Assembly (NCBI GenBank): GCA_905178155.1
Contig: CAJINV010000002.1
Span: forward strand, 6,552,476-6,616,475
DNA from: Amoebophrya sp. A120
Lineage: Eukaryota > Sar > Dinophyceae > Syndiniales > Amoebophryaceae
DNA length: 64,000 nucleotides
Reading direction: 5' to 3'
The notes under the pieces were generated by a model. It did not search any database. It was given only the letters and a program-made list of their open reading frames with translations, and had not been told where the DNA came from. Of this stretch, positions 1 through 11,342 are shown piece after piece. How positions within the stretch are numbered: position 1 is the first letter of the stretch; the number at the start of each line of letters is the position of its first letter. The position numbers and the translations under genes are program-made.

Positions 1-764
1 GACAGTGTACTCAGTCTCTATTGGTCTTCATTTGAGTACACACGTACGTATGTGAAAATCACCCGCTTTCTATTTTCTTTTCGTCAGAAGTGAAGGGCGA
101 CTTGTGTCTGCTCTTCAAACACCTTCCTTACTACATAGAATCATCGAGGAGCGGGTATGCACGTGCTCTTTGCAGGGTCCGTGTGCAAACAAGCGAAAAT
201 GACGAAAATGTTATATGATACTCCACAGTAAAAGTTTTTTTTGTTATTTCTATTTCCCGGCCATCGGCATGCCAGATGTCACGATTTTTTTGTTTTTGGC
301 ATGGGAAGTAAAAAAGACTGGCTCGAAATTAGCACTTGACGTAGGACGAAGAGCATTCCTTTCATGTATGATCGATAAGTGTGTTTTACCGTTTTGGAAG
401 AAGCAGATTCCACGACTAAGTGCCGGTGCTGTTGGCAATGTGATAAAACATTTCACATCAAGTGTTCGACATGTACGACGATCGTTAATTCCGCGGAATG
501 ACAGCTCAAGCCTTGTAGTTCTTCTTCCCGGGTGATTCGTTTCGAAAAATAGCCATCATAATTGATCTCTGCGGTAGTTTTCATATATGTCTTCTTCCGA
601 CTACGCACTGACATTGTGTTGTGCAAAAAATCAAGTAGGCCTCAGCTGCTCTGAGCGCGAGCCAAACAGAGCAGATCTGCTTCCTGGATCTAAGGGCTGT
701 ATGCTCATGTTTGTCTACTGATATTATTCTTGAGAAAATTTCAGTTTTTTACAAGTAAAAGAGA
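1..764. other. Upstream intergenic stretch, no gene recognised
   Basis: Short open frames occur (for example 215-535) but none has domain-like sequence. Position 733-745 reads as a pyrimidine-poor AG junction about 20 bases before the ATG of the next gene; it could be a splice or trans-splice acceptor, but this cannot be decided from sequence alone. Confidence 0.5.
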
Positions 765-3700
765 ATGCATTTCGTGTTTCTTTGTGCCTCTAGTACAACT
801 AGAGGAACGACCAGGCGGGCGACCTCCTCGTCGTCTAGTTCTGCCAAACGCTTTTTCTCCAGCGCGTCATCTGCCGTGGCAGGCAGTTCCTCCTTCGCAG
901 CCGAGTCTAACAGCAGCTTGCGCCGTAGGGCACGGAAGCTGGGTGTGAACCCAGCCGCCGCGCTATTTCAGCAGCATGATGATCAAATACTGCAGCCCCC
1001 GTCTGGAAGTAGTAGTAGAACAGGACAGAAACAGATGCAGACCAACGCCAACGATCCCAACTTGGATGCGGAATTCAACAACGAACTGAAGCGGCGTGCG
1101 CGGCCAAAGGGGAAGGAGAAATACCGAATCACGCAAGACTTTCTCGAGGCGGAAAAAGAGGAGCGAGACACGGTGCTGATGCCCAAAGACAACGTGCTCG
1201 AATCGCTGCAGAAAAAAGCGGTGGAGACCAAAGCGGAACTGAAGGCGAAGAAGATCCGCTTGCAGGAGAAGGAGCGCATTGCGCGCTCGAAGGTGGTCCC
1301 AGAACTCGGGTTCTGCAGGATCCCGCCCAGGAATGTCAACAAACGGAGTTGGTCGGAGGAAAGTTTATTGCAGGATGAAAATGATGGTTCCGGCTTCCGG
1401 CAAGAAGCAGAAGATATTAATAACGGCGACAAGTCTACTTCATCATGCACCTCCGCTCGCGAAGGACGAGAAAAGGAAAACCAAACCGCCGAAACCGGGA
1501 GTACGTTGGCTAGTGCACAGGAAGTTGCTGATGCGTATTTTGGTTCTACCAAGCGAGCGTTTCTCGGCCGCGAGGGAACATCAAGATCGACTGACCTAGG
1601 TCACGCGAGGGACAGCACAGCCGGTCGCAGAGCCGTCTCTTCTCGACCTGAGCCGGAGCCGCTGCCGTCGCAGCCGTTGGGAAGAATGACGCCAGACGTT
1701 TTGTTTTCCCGAATAAATAAGTCCGCTCCAAGTAGCAGTGCAAAACTTGTTCCACCCACCTCGGCGTGGTCTCACACCAGCATCATGAGCAGTGCAAGTG
1801 GACGAGGACAGCACCAAAAACACACCGACGACCACAATGCCGTGAAGTCGGTGGGTGGACTGGTCAGGAAATTGTGGAATTTGAACAAGAGTGGAGCTGC
1901 AGCTATTTCTGTAGCGAATCGACCACCAGCACAGAGTTCCTCCAGTTGTGGCTCAGCTTCAACATCACAAGAAATTTTCGAAATCCTAGACAGATTGAAA
2001 AACAAGCCAAAAACAGACTTCACCCTGCGCCACTTGTCGGTGTTGTTGATTTGCTGCACAAAGTCGCTGGACTTAACTTCTCCGGTCGCGCAGTCCTACA
2101 GTCGGTATTTTTTCGAAATTCTGCGGGATAGGATTTTGGTCGAAGTTTGGGAAAAGCAGGAAATAAAGAAGAAGATGAACACTCCTGCAGCACAACAGCC
2201 GGCGAACTTGTCGTCGACACGCGCCGCCTACAGTGCTTCTTCTACAACCGGTGCTCTGGAGAATGCATTGCAGCGCGGACTACAGGAGAGCCACTCTTTG
2301 ATGCTTCCTTCCGACGTTTTGGTGATGACGTTGCGAGCTTGTGCGAGTTTTTTGGACCCGGTTAGCTATTTGTGGAAGTTTGAAATCGAGAATCTCGACG
2401 TCAATCCCAATGCTTGTGATGGAGAAGATGATCAAGGTCTAGACCAAGAGCTCGCGACGTCACCACAAGAAAACCGAACACCAAGCACGGAAAATACTGC
2501 CTGGACAGGTTGTAGTAGTACACCACTCTCGGCACGACCAGGTGGAACAACTACAAGCACAACGCCGCCGAGCCTTTCCCTGGAGGAGCTGTCGAGGCAA
2601 ATCGCGAAAGAAAAGAAGGAGCAGATTCGGCTGACCAAAGTGAAACACGTGGAATTGTTGAAGTGCTTAGCTACCGAAGTGAAAAAGCGGCTGAATGCCG
2701 TGTTAGTCTTCAGGACAAATCTGGAAATTGCAAATGAGCAGTCCCCCGGGGTGGTGGAACAAGAAGACCACGAGCGAAAAGAGGCTCAGAATAAACAGCA
2801 AAGAAACGATCCCCACACCTGCCGTGCCGCCGAGCCAGGAGTTACCGCCCTAACCACGCCGGAACTGGTTCAAGTCGTTTCCTCATTCGCAAGGCTGAAG
2901 TTTTACGACTCGGACCTGTTCAAGGCTATCAGACGGTATACGAAGTCGCATCTCAACCAGTTTACGATCCGCCAGGCTGCGTTCTTCGCCCGCGCGATTC
3001 TGGAAAACGACCAGGAGGCAAGTTTCAGCAACTACGGGCACCGCATGCTGGCGATACGCTGCTTCTTGGAAGAGGAAATGGAAATCAATAAGCCGAGAAA
3101 TCGGTTTTTGGAAATGATTTTGGAAGCGGTCTTTCTACACCAGGACATCAAGATGAATCATGCAGCACAAGGAGCAAAAGCGACGTCTTCTTCACCGTCT
3201 ACTTCAACCGTTGCTGACGTGGCGGATCTGATAAAAGCGATCGGCTACTATGAGTTTGAGAACGACGAAATCAAGCCAAAAGTAATCGAGTTTGCCCTTA
3301 CTATGATACCAAGCATGCCGGCGTTTGAGCTGGCACGGTGCGGCATCGCAGTCGCGGAAATGATCGAAGCGGAAGACCGGTTTTATGGTACAGACAAAAT
3401 GCAAGACAATTCTGATTTCTCATCGTCCTCTTTCCAGCTACACCCGGATTGTGATGCTGCGTCAGATTGTTCTTCTCTAGAAAGACAACGCGTACTAGGA
3501 GTCCTTGAGCTCGCGTCTGCGGTCCTAGAAGCTTGCAACGCTGTTCTTTCCGCACGTACTTCACGCTCAGTAGGCACAAGAAGAGCAGTAGAACCCTTTT
3601 CAACAACATCTTCTGCATCTTCCACACAACAGGTGACTGACGAGGGCGAGCACAACATCCAAGCCGTCGCTGGAAGAACCGTAGCGGAGGGGACGAATTT

Positions 3701-6341
3701 GTCTCCCACCCAAGTTGCGCAACTTCTGTACACCATTGGGACGCTGTCGAGGTTTCTTCACGACAGACGGACGCATGTTCTGTCCAAGGCCGCTGCAGCT
3801 GCGCGGCACGATCTGAATCTTGATACCCTCCTCGAGAAAACGTTTTTGGACGGGAAGGCCCTGTCGACTTGGTATCCAGAGAGCACCGTACTTGCAATAG
3901 CCGGATTGACGAATCTCTCCTCGTGCTTCTTGTGCGCGACAACAAATTCGAAACAGAAGAGTGTTGAGAACTGCATGGAACCGGTCGCTACGCTTCTAGA
4001 GCAGTTGCTGAAGCAGCTCCGTAGGCACGTCTGTTTTCTGACCACCGAGGAATGCTTGCTGCTGATGCAGAGCTTCAAGGACTTAGCGGTAAACTCGGCA
4101 ACAGAACACGCAGTGAAAGCGGTAGCGTCGTTGCATCCGAGAGATGATTTTTTCTCGCAAAATAAGGAAGGAGGTAAAAACGCCAGCCGGTACTTCAAGC
4201 AAGCCTGTGTCAGCTACTCGAAAAAGAACGGGCTTTTACCACTTCAGGCCGTCATGCGGGGAGAGAGTATGAAGACGGTGTGTGAAGAAGTGTCTAAACA
4301 GCTGCTCGGAAATCGCTTGGGAGGGGCTTTTGGCATGTTGGATCGGGTGGTGTTTCTCCAAGTATTGGAAACGGTGTTCGGAACCACAGAAAGGGTACAT
4401 GCCGGAAATTTTTTCTCCGCAATGCAGCTACCAAGGAGCACGACTACAACCACAGAAAGAGTTTCTGGCGGCGATAGCTGCCGGCAAAGCACATTATTAC
4501 AACCGATCGCTTTCGAGTCATGGCTTAGAAGTGTGCAGCGCCAGGTTGAACGAAGTTTCGTCCTCGGGAGATTTCTACTTCCTGGTACTAACGGTGTCGG
4601 AGAGATAAGAACGTCAGCGGCGGCGGTGGCGAAAAAGGAGAAAACGAAAAGTGAAGACACAATCCCGCAAGATGCAGCAGCTTCTGCGGAGACTAAACCA
4701 GCGTGTTTGGAAACTTTGCTGTTTGAAAGCTTGTCCAAAAAGCCAGCGGTTTTTTCCTCGAAGCAGAATGTGATTGCGTTCAAGAACAAGGCAACAGCTC
4801 TGGCGAGCAGGCCACTGATTTTCTCGTTCACCAGAACAGAAATTCTGCGCATCATGGAGGTTTTTGCAGCCGGGTTACTAGAGAAACCATACCACGGGAT
4901 GAAGAAGGAAAAGATGCAGCTACTACGCGAAGAACGTGGTGAACTACATGGTGATCAGTTGTTCCACAGCCTGATGCAATCCGATGCTGCCAGTACGAAC
5001 GAGGCTGTTCTTTCTGGTTCAAAACGGTTTGACACGTCGAAGGGCAAGGGGAGGACGACGCGGTTGTCGTTTTGTCAACTTCTGGACGCAAAGTGCTCGG
5101 AGTTTTTACCTCGTCAAGAACCGACAGAGGAAGGGCATTGCCAATTAGTTGCGACAGCAGGATCAGGAATCAAGCCTGCAATCGCCGACTTCTGGTGCCG
5201 GCTTGTCTGTGCGCTCGCGGTTCTGGGCGTACGATTAGATTGCGTTGGGAAGATTTCAGAAGCTCAGTGGCTGGAAATGATAAAGCTGCAAGATGAACAG
5301 CAGGATGAATTGCGGGGTCGAAACTTCGACGCGCGGACTGGAGAAAACAAAACCTCGCAGCATCACAGCTCTCCACCGCCTGCTGCTAGCTCTAAAACCG
5401 TTTTTGCCCTTGTGGAATTAGGACTTCTGAAGAAAACCAACCGAGTTGAAGGATTTTTGGACCAAGTAGCGAGTGGAGATGGCGATGATGATGTTTCCAG
5501 TCACTGGCTAAGATACGTTTGGTGCACGGCACAAAATGGCGGCGCGGATAAGCCGAGTGGAGCTTCGTGTTCATCAAGACGTACGGTAGAGGATATCTGC
5601 TTTTCAACAGCGACAGATTTCCTAGAACAGACATTGCTGGCACAAATACGTTTGGAGTTGAGCGCTAGATCCGCGCGGGGTGCAGCTGTAACAAGGGAAG
5701 GAAACATACAAACTAGCAGAGCAAATTCCACACCTTCGTCCCGTCCTTTATCCCGCGAAGAACGGGCGGTCCTTGCGGTGTTGGCGACGAAGGGCGTGGC
5801 GCACATTCCACAGTACAGAATTGCGATGTCTAGAAGTTCTGCAAAAGACGCTTGCAATCCGTACGGAACAACAGCAGTCTTACCTTATCGAAACGAAGTC
5901 TTGTTGATTCACGACGATATTCCGCCGGAGAGAAGTCAATGCTCTGCCAGCGGCGATAATGCTTTGGCAGAATTTCGACCTGAAAACCTCTCTCCTGTGA
6001 TTCACAAAGTGTCCCCGCCGCCCGCGAAGTGGCTCGCTGAAGTTCTTTCTTCGGAAAGACCTCCGGCTAACAGACAAGCAGAAACTGGTGGTCACGACGG
6101 TGATACGGAGGACACAGAACAAAATGGTAAGACCGCATCGGCGTCTCTGTTGACACTCCGGGAAACAACTAGGATTCAAGAGAGGCAGATCCTGGAGTAT
6201 GGTTGTACCTCTGACATCGGGGCAGCCGGTAGCACAAGCAATGTCGCGCGGGTGATCTCGATCATGCGGTCTGAAGTCAAAAAAGCCATGTTGCGACGAA
6301 AGTTGGAGGAGTTTGTAGAGGAGCGGATAATGATGTTGTAG
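765..6341 (+). CDS. Large helical-repeat protein, putative organellar RNA-binding (HPR/RAP-like)
   Basis: A single uninterrupted 1,858-codon frame opening with ATG at 765. The N-terminus is rich in Ser, Arg and Ala and nearly free of acidic residues for about 60 residues, as in mitochondrial presequences. The middle (about residues 690-1150) holds repeated helical blocks of the type 'LTTPELVQVVSSFARL', 'SPTQVAQLLYTIGTLSRF' and 'TTEECLLLMQSFKDLAV', which resemble the octo/heptatricopeptide and FASTK-like repeats expanded in alveolate organelle RNA proteins. The C-terminal 230 residues ('YRNEVLLIHDD' ... 'RVISIMRSEVKKAMLRRKL') loosely resemble a RAP domain, but a canonical RAP signature is not clear. 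The family assignment is inferred from pattern only. An alternative is a generic ARM/HEAT-like scaffold. No intron is needed. Confidence 0.5.
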   Translation: MHFVFLCASSTTRGTTRRATSSSSSSAKRFFSSASSAVAGSSSFAAESNSSLRRRARKLGVNPAAALFQQHDDQILQPPSGSSSRTGQKQMQTNANDPNLDAEFNNELKRRARPKGKEKYRITQDFLEAEKEERDTVLMPKDNVLESLQKKAVETKAELKAKKIRLQEKERIARSKVVPELGFCRIPPRNVNKRSWSEESLLQDENDGSGFRQEAEDINNGDKSTSSCTSAREGREKENQTAETGSTLASAQEVADAYFGSTKRAFLGREGTSRSTDLGHARDSTAGRRAVSSRPEPEPLPSQPLGRMTPDVLFSRINKSAPSSSAKLVPPTSAWSHTSIMSSASGRGQHQKHTDDHNAVKSVGGLVRKLWNLNKSGAAAISVANRPPAQSSSSCGSASTSQEIFEILDRLKNKPKTDFTLRHLSVLLICCTKSLDLTSPVAQSYSRYFFEILRDRILVEVWEKQEIKKKMNTPAAQQPANLSSTRAAYSASSTTGALENALQRGLQESHSLMLPSDVLVMTLRACASFLDPVSYLWKFEIENLDVNPNACDGEDDQGLDQELATSPQENRTPSTENTAWTGCSSTPLSARPGGTTTSTTPPSLSLEELSRQIAKEKKEQIRLTKVKHVELLKCLATEVKKRLNAVLVFRTNLEIANEQSPGVVEQEDHERKEAQNKQQRNDPHTCRAAEPGVTALTTPELVQVVSSFARLKFYDSDLFKAIRRYTKSHLNQFTIRQAAFFARAILENDQEASFSNYGHRMLAIRCFLEEEMEINKPRNRFLEMILEAVFLHQDIKMNHAAQGAKATSSSPSTSTVADVADLIKAIGYYEFENDEIKPKVIEFALTMIPSMPAFELARCGIAVAEMIEAEDRFYGTDKMQDNSDFSSSSFQLHPDCDAASDCSSLERQRVLGVLELASAVLEACNAVLSARTSRSVGTRRAVEPFSTTSSASSTQQVTDEGEHNIQAVAGRTVAEGTNLSPTQVAQLLYTIGTLSRFLHDRRTHVLSKAAAAARHDLNLDTLLEKTFLDGKALSTWYPESTVLAIAGLTNLSSCFLCATTNSKQKSVENCMEPVATLLEQLLKQLRRHVCFLTTEECLLLMQSFKDLAVNSATEHAVKAVASLHPRDDFFSQNKEGGKNASRYFKQACVSYSKKNGLLPLQAVMRGESMKTVCEEVSKQLLGNRLGGAFGMLDRVVFLQVLETVFGTTERVHAGNFFSAMQLPRSTTTTTERVSGGDSCRQSTLLQPIAFESWLRSVQRQVERSFVLGRFLLPGTNGVGEIRTSAAAVAKKEKTKSEDTIPQDAAASAETKPACLETLLFESLSKKPAVFSSKQNVIAFKNKATALASRPLIFSFTRTEILRIMEVFAAGLLEKPYHGMKKEKMQLLREERGELHGDQLFHSLMQSDAASTNEAVLSGSKRFDTSKGKGRTTRLSFCQLLDAKCSEFLPRQEPTEEGHCQLVATAGSGIKPAIADFWCRLVCALAVLGVRLDCVGKISEAQWLEMIKLQDEQQDELRGRNFDARTGENKTSQHHSSPPPAASSKTVFALVELGLLKKTNRVEGFLDQVASGDGDDDVSSHWLRYVWCTAQNGGADKPSGASCSSRRTVEDICFSTATDFLEQTLLAQIRLELSARSARGAAVTREGNIQTSRANSTPSSRPLSREERAVLAVLATKGVAHIPQYRIAMSRSSAKDACNPYGTTAVLPYRNEVLLIHDDIPPERSQCSASGDNALAEFRPENLSPVIHKVSPPPAKWLAEVLSSERPPANRQAETGGHDGDTEDTEQNGKTASASLLTLRETTRIQERQILEYGCTSDIGAAGSTSNVARVISIMRSEVKKAMLRRKLEEFVEERIMML

Positions 6342-7016
6342 ACACCATATTTCCGCGTACGCGTTATTTTTTCCAAAAAGTTGGTATTGTCAAAATCTAA
6401 CGACTAAAATCAAAAGAAAAAACTAACGCTGAACAAGTCGATCTATTTTTGAACCCCTGTGCTCAAGAGCGATCAAAGAAAAGTGAATTCAAAATCTCTG
6501 CTCAGTATTTCCGCATCAGAACAAGTGTTCCACTTAGCAACAGCCGCAGCGTTTTTTTTCTTTCGCACACTCATGCATTGCGGTTTCCCGGATCCGGAAT
6601 GACACACGATTTCCCTTTTATTTGTACAGAATGAATTTTTCTGCTACTTTCTTTTCAGGTGACGGCGTTTCTTTTACTGTGAACTGTATCTCCAGAAGCT
6701 TAGATTTTACTTTCTCTGGTCAGCTATTCGTTTTCTTTTTCTTTTCCAAAATCGACGCGAGCGCATTTGCTTTTTTTTGACTTTCGCAATTAATTGTTTT
6801 GAGAGTTTGGCTTTGGACTTTTTGGAACTTTATACATCGTTGTGATTTTTTGTTTTTTCCGCTCGTACACACTCAGCTCACAAGTGCTTTGACTTTGAAA
6901 CCTGTTCTAGTCTCTTTCTTCTCTCAATATTGTTGTGCACTTTATGTTTGAGGACCACAATCAGCTCTAAGATCAATATTACCATCTGAAAAGCAAAATG
7001 CAGCTTCTTTCTTTGA
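6342..7016. other. Pyrimidine-rich intergenic region
   Basis: The + strand is strikingly T/C-rich from about 6,540 to 7,060, with many TTTCTTTT tracts. No convincing coding sequence was seen. It may contain a 5' non-coding exon or the intron of the next gene. Confidence 0.4.
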
Positions 7017-7110
7017 ATTTACCGTATCTCCTTCTTTTTAAACTTTCTAAACTCCATCAGCCGAGCCACCGCAGCCTCCCCGGTGCACTCGGCGTTTTTT
7101 CTTCCTTCAG

Positions 7111-9449
7111 GTAGTCCTGCCGCGGGTGCGTATTTGGGTTGGCCTGCGTCTCTGCCGACTGCACAGCATGGATCTGGACTGTGGTCGGATCAAGCAGGCA
7201 ATTGGGAGAGAGCAACGTCAACGCCGACGCACAACGTAGCACAAGGGATTGCCGCTGGCAAAAGCCCCTCTACTTCCGCGAGCAGCAGCAGAGAATTACG
7301 GCTCTCGGCGTTTTTTCCCGAGGATGCAGCGGCAGCACCTGGAACCACTACCACACGTGAAGATGCGAACACTAAGAACCCCCCGAAAAGCCCCGGCGCG
7401 GCAAACACAACGCCAGTGGTGGAGGTGAAGCTGGATGATCACTTTCCCGAAAGGCAGAGTCCGGTGAATGCTGCTCACAGTGCGCAGCTGCAAGAGCGGC
7501 ATCCGATAGAAAAGAAAATTCGGAGTAAAAATACCGCGTCCTCCTCAGCCTCCTCTTCTCCCACAAATCATGTGCAGATGCAGAGAAAACACGTTACAGT
7601 TACAGAGATCCACGCCTGCCACTTTCCACGAGCGTCGGAAGGCATGGTGACGGGAAGAGGAGAGCGCGCCGAGGATGTGTTAACTATGGAGGAGAAAATC
7701 GCATTGGGAATCAAGACCGACCCGATTCTACAATTGTTGTGCGGGCGTCGGAAGCAGCATAACAAGCATACGGGAACACCGACGCGCGATGAAGGAGAGG
7801 ACGTAGGCAGAATTGATCAGGAGAGTCCTGTTTCTTTACGCATCAAGAGCCCTCCTATTAGTACGACCCCGGGGACTGCTCCTGCTGTTTTACCTCTGTA
7901 TTCATCTCGGTCAGCAATGCCCATAGAAGATGACGAGGCGCTCCAGCAGAACTGCTTTTACACGACCAATACAGACCCGCAGTACGTCATCCAACAACCC
8001 ACGGCAGTTGCTAGCGCTTGTGCACCGCCACCAGGTCTCGTGCACCCGGAAACCATAGCGGAAACGACCACGACGCCCACTAGTTTGGGTAGTAAAACTT
8101 CGTCTTCATCTCCGTCATCACGGGAACTACCATATCGGAACAAAGTCAACAGTGGAGGCAGTTCTGTCGCTCCGCATGTAGTTTCTCTTTTTTCCACAGC
8201 ACTGGCGAGGTCTCCTAGAAGCCTTTGTAGAGGTGGTAGAGGTGGCAGGCGGGCGGGAAATAAAGATGGGATGAGCCTGACGGGCAAGAGCAACTCCGAC
8301 ACGCTTGAGCGTCCCTCCTCTTGGAGCAGATCTGCCACGACGCCGGCACCAGAAATCCCGTCCACTACCAGGCGTGCGCGGCCAGGGGGAATCGCAAGCT
8401 ACGACCTAGAGATGACCTCCTGGTGCACCAGGAATAATCGCAACGGTGTTGAGCCTCGATCTGTTTTCGTTGGCAGGGATGTCAAAGAAGCAACGAAACA
8501 AACCTTGCAGACTTCCAACGAGCACTTTTCCATCCTCGACGCGGATCTGCTCGACCATCCGAAGGTTGTGACACCCATGAATACAACGTCCGAACGAGGA
8601 GAGCTTACGCCTGCGTCTCGCAGTACTAACGGTGTTCAGATGAATATGCAGCACCAACAGGCAGCTTCTACGTTTCGCCAGCATCGGAGAATGGCGAAGA
8701 CGTCTGTGACTTCATCGGGGTCCTCTCCGACATCTACCGGTACCGCGCAAGATAGCTTTTCGCCTTTTCGACCGGTTTCAGAAGGTGGAGGCGCATCGGC
8801 ACATAATTCGCGCATGACCAGTGACGCGATTGCGGAGTTCTGGTTGAGCGACTGTTTTCTGGAAGGGAATGAGCAATATTTTGAAGAAGGTAATAGTGAA
8901 GGTAGAGGCGGTCAAGTAGACGCACGATATTATCTTCACAACCCAGCACAGCAGGAAGAATTCCGACTAGGACCGCGGACGAACGAAAACGAAAAGACCC
9001 TGCATCTTCCGCATGACATCCAGCAACAGCACGACCTCGATCGAGCGAAGATGCGGCAGGTGTTAGACAAAACTACACTCGAGGAGCTGGTGCGCGAAGA
9101 GGCGGCGTTGGAGAAAGGGGAAACAGCACCGAGGTATGATTTTTTCGGAAAAGCGAAAACTACCAAGAGCGCCACTTTATTTGCGGAAGAAGGACGAGCA
9201 CGAGACTCTGTTTCTGCCAACACTCGCGCAGCTTCATCAACGGATCATGATACCACTACGCCATTGTCTGCACTCGAAGAGGATCCCGACTCCAAGTTTT
9301 ACCAGACTGCTGTCAACCTGCTGCTCACGCCCGCGACGGAGAGCCATGCGGATGGGGTGTTCTTCGATAAAGACCACAAGGAAGCAATCAGCTTCGACTC
9401 GGAGCCCATGTACGTGAAGGTGAATCGAGCAAGTGCTGACAGTGATTGA
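7111..9449 (+). CDS. Disordered protein of unknown function (5' end unresolved)
   Basis: The frame is open from 7017 to the TGA at 9447-9449 but has no ATG near its start. A tract TTTTTTCTTCCTTCAG ends at 7110 and looks like a 3' splice site, so the coding exon probably starts at 7111 and the initiator lies in an upstream exon; ATG 6998, in another frame, is one candidate. The roughly 780 residues are mostly low-complexity Ser/Thr/Pro/Ala with scattered charged stretches. A more ordered charged helix occurs near the C-terminus (about 9,000-9,130: 'MRQVLDKTTLEELVREEAAL'). No family was recognised. The base composition matches its neighbours, so it is probably a real gene. Confidence 0.5.
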
Positions 9450-10975
9450 CTGCACTCGACGTACTGGTGATGGAGGACAAGGGGACATGGACATATTTTT
9501 CTGTTTCAACGACAACGTCAAGGTCTCTGTCTTTCTCGCCGGTCGTAAGCAGTAAGCTCTTGATACATAAAACTGGGCTGCGGATCTTGATCTTGGTATG
9601 AGAGCAAATAGGTGCAGCACCATCGTGATTGGCATTTTTTTGCTACTTGTGCAAGAACTGCAACAAATTGGATCCCCGGCGTATTTCTCGATTTTGAAAC
9701 TCAGCGCGCGACTGAACCTCTTCCCCCCCCCCGCATATATGCATACACATACTATATTATTACTATTATAATTTATATTTATTATTACTATTATACCTTA
9801 TTATAATAAAAAGTATATAGTCATAATATAACATAAAAAATAAAGTAGTACTATAATACGCACGCCATAAATCTGCAATCCACCGCAACCCTCCGCAACC
9901 CTCCGCAACCCTCCGCAACCCACCGCAACCCTCCGCAACCCACCACAACCCTCCGCAACCCCCCGCAACCCTCCTCCCCCCGCTCCTCTGGTGTTTCCTT
10001 ACTCCCCCCGCTTGTTGTATGTGATCTGCTATGTATGTAGTAGCTTTGTTTTTTCTTTTTTTTTTGAAAGAGTAAAAAAAATGTATAGAGCAGAAGTAAA
10101 CTACGAGGCTTTAGCGTGCGATCTGGGTAGACCCAGAAACCAGCACAACCTTTCGCAACCCACCACAGCCCCCCGCTCCTCTGGTGTTTCCCTACTCCCC
10201 CCGCTTGTTATATGTGACGCGTTATGTATGTAGTAGCGTTGTTTCTTTTTTTTGTTTAAGAATGAAAAAAAAAAAATCTAAAGCATGAGCAGCATGCTAT
10301 GAGGCTGCAACGATCTGGGTAGATCCAGAAACCAACGCAACCCACCGCAACCCTTCGCAACCCTCCAAAACCCACCGCAACCCTCCATAACTCTCCGCGA
10401 CCCTCCTTCCCCCGCTCCTCTGGTGTTTCCTTACTCCCCCCGACGGTGATATGTGATCTGCTACGTATGTAGTAGATTTTTTTTTTTAAAGAAGCAAAAA
10501 AAAAATTTAAAGCATAAGGAGCCTACGAGGCTCCCGCGATCTGGGTAGACCCAGAAACCAGCGAAACCCCCCGCAACCCACGGCAACCCTCCGCAACCCC
10601 CCCCCAGGCTCCTCTGGTGTTTCCTTACTCCTCCCGCTTGTTATATGTGGCGCCCTACGCACCTCGTAGCGCTGTTTCTTTTTTTGTTTCAGAATGAGAA
10701 AAAGCATAAAGCACAAATAAGCTCCATACTATGAGGCTGCAGCGATCTGGGTAGATCCAGAAACCTATACAAGTGCTCAGCTCCCCCTCCCCCTCAAAAT
10801 ATTGATATTGGAATATTTATTTGGTTACCAAATAGCGCGCTTCTATGTCACCAAATAGTGCGCTTTTATGTCATCAAACCGTGCACGTTTCGACCTCAAA
10901 TGCGGAGCGCTTGCGTTGCTTTTTGTGCGACCAAAAGCGTCGCAAAAGTTTGCAGTCTCTCGCTATGTTGTGAAA

Positions 10976-11066
10976 GCTAATCGCGATGCTTTGGGCTCAC
11001 TCCCCCTCGCCAAGGCTGTCCGCTTCCCCTCATGAGGGGGAGTGGGCCCATAGCATCGCGATTAGC
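10976..11066. repeat. Hairpin 1 inside the nested foldback element
   Basis: GCTAATCGCGATGCT at the left pairs with AGCATCGCGATTAGC at the right; a second inner pair is CTCACTCCCCCTC with GAGGGGGAGTG. About 91 bases in all, with a near-complete stem. Confidence 0.85.
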
Positions 11067-11251
11067 CATCAAAGTGTAATATTTTTTGCTCCTTTTTGGC
11101 GGTTCGCAGCTCCGAGCCCAAAAAGTCGCTGATTTGAATGACAAAAAGTGGATGATTTGAATGAAAAAGCGAGCGCTTTTTTAATTTTTTTCTAGGAGCT
11201 AGACTGCATGCTATGGGGGCGATTTGCCGGGGCCAAAGCGCTGCAATTTCC

Positions 11252-11342
11252 GCTAATCGCGATGCTATGGGCTCACTCCCCCTCACCAAAGCCGTCCACT
11301 TTCCCTCATGAGGGGGAGTGGGCCCATAGCATCGTGATTAGC
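11252..11342. repeat. Hairpin 2, a diverged direct copy of hairpin 1
   Basis: Same architecture and length as the hairpin at 10976-11066 with scattered substitutions, for example GCATCGTGATTAGC at the right arm. The sequence after each hairpin is also similar ('AAAAAGTCGCTGATTTGA'), so the element interior contains a direct duplication. Confidence 0.85.

Noticed and set aside
1-535. 106-codon frame at 215-535
   Set aside because: Starts in a T-rich stretch with no coding character; treated as chance.
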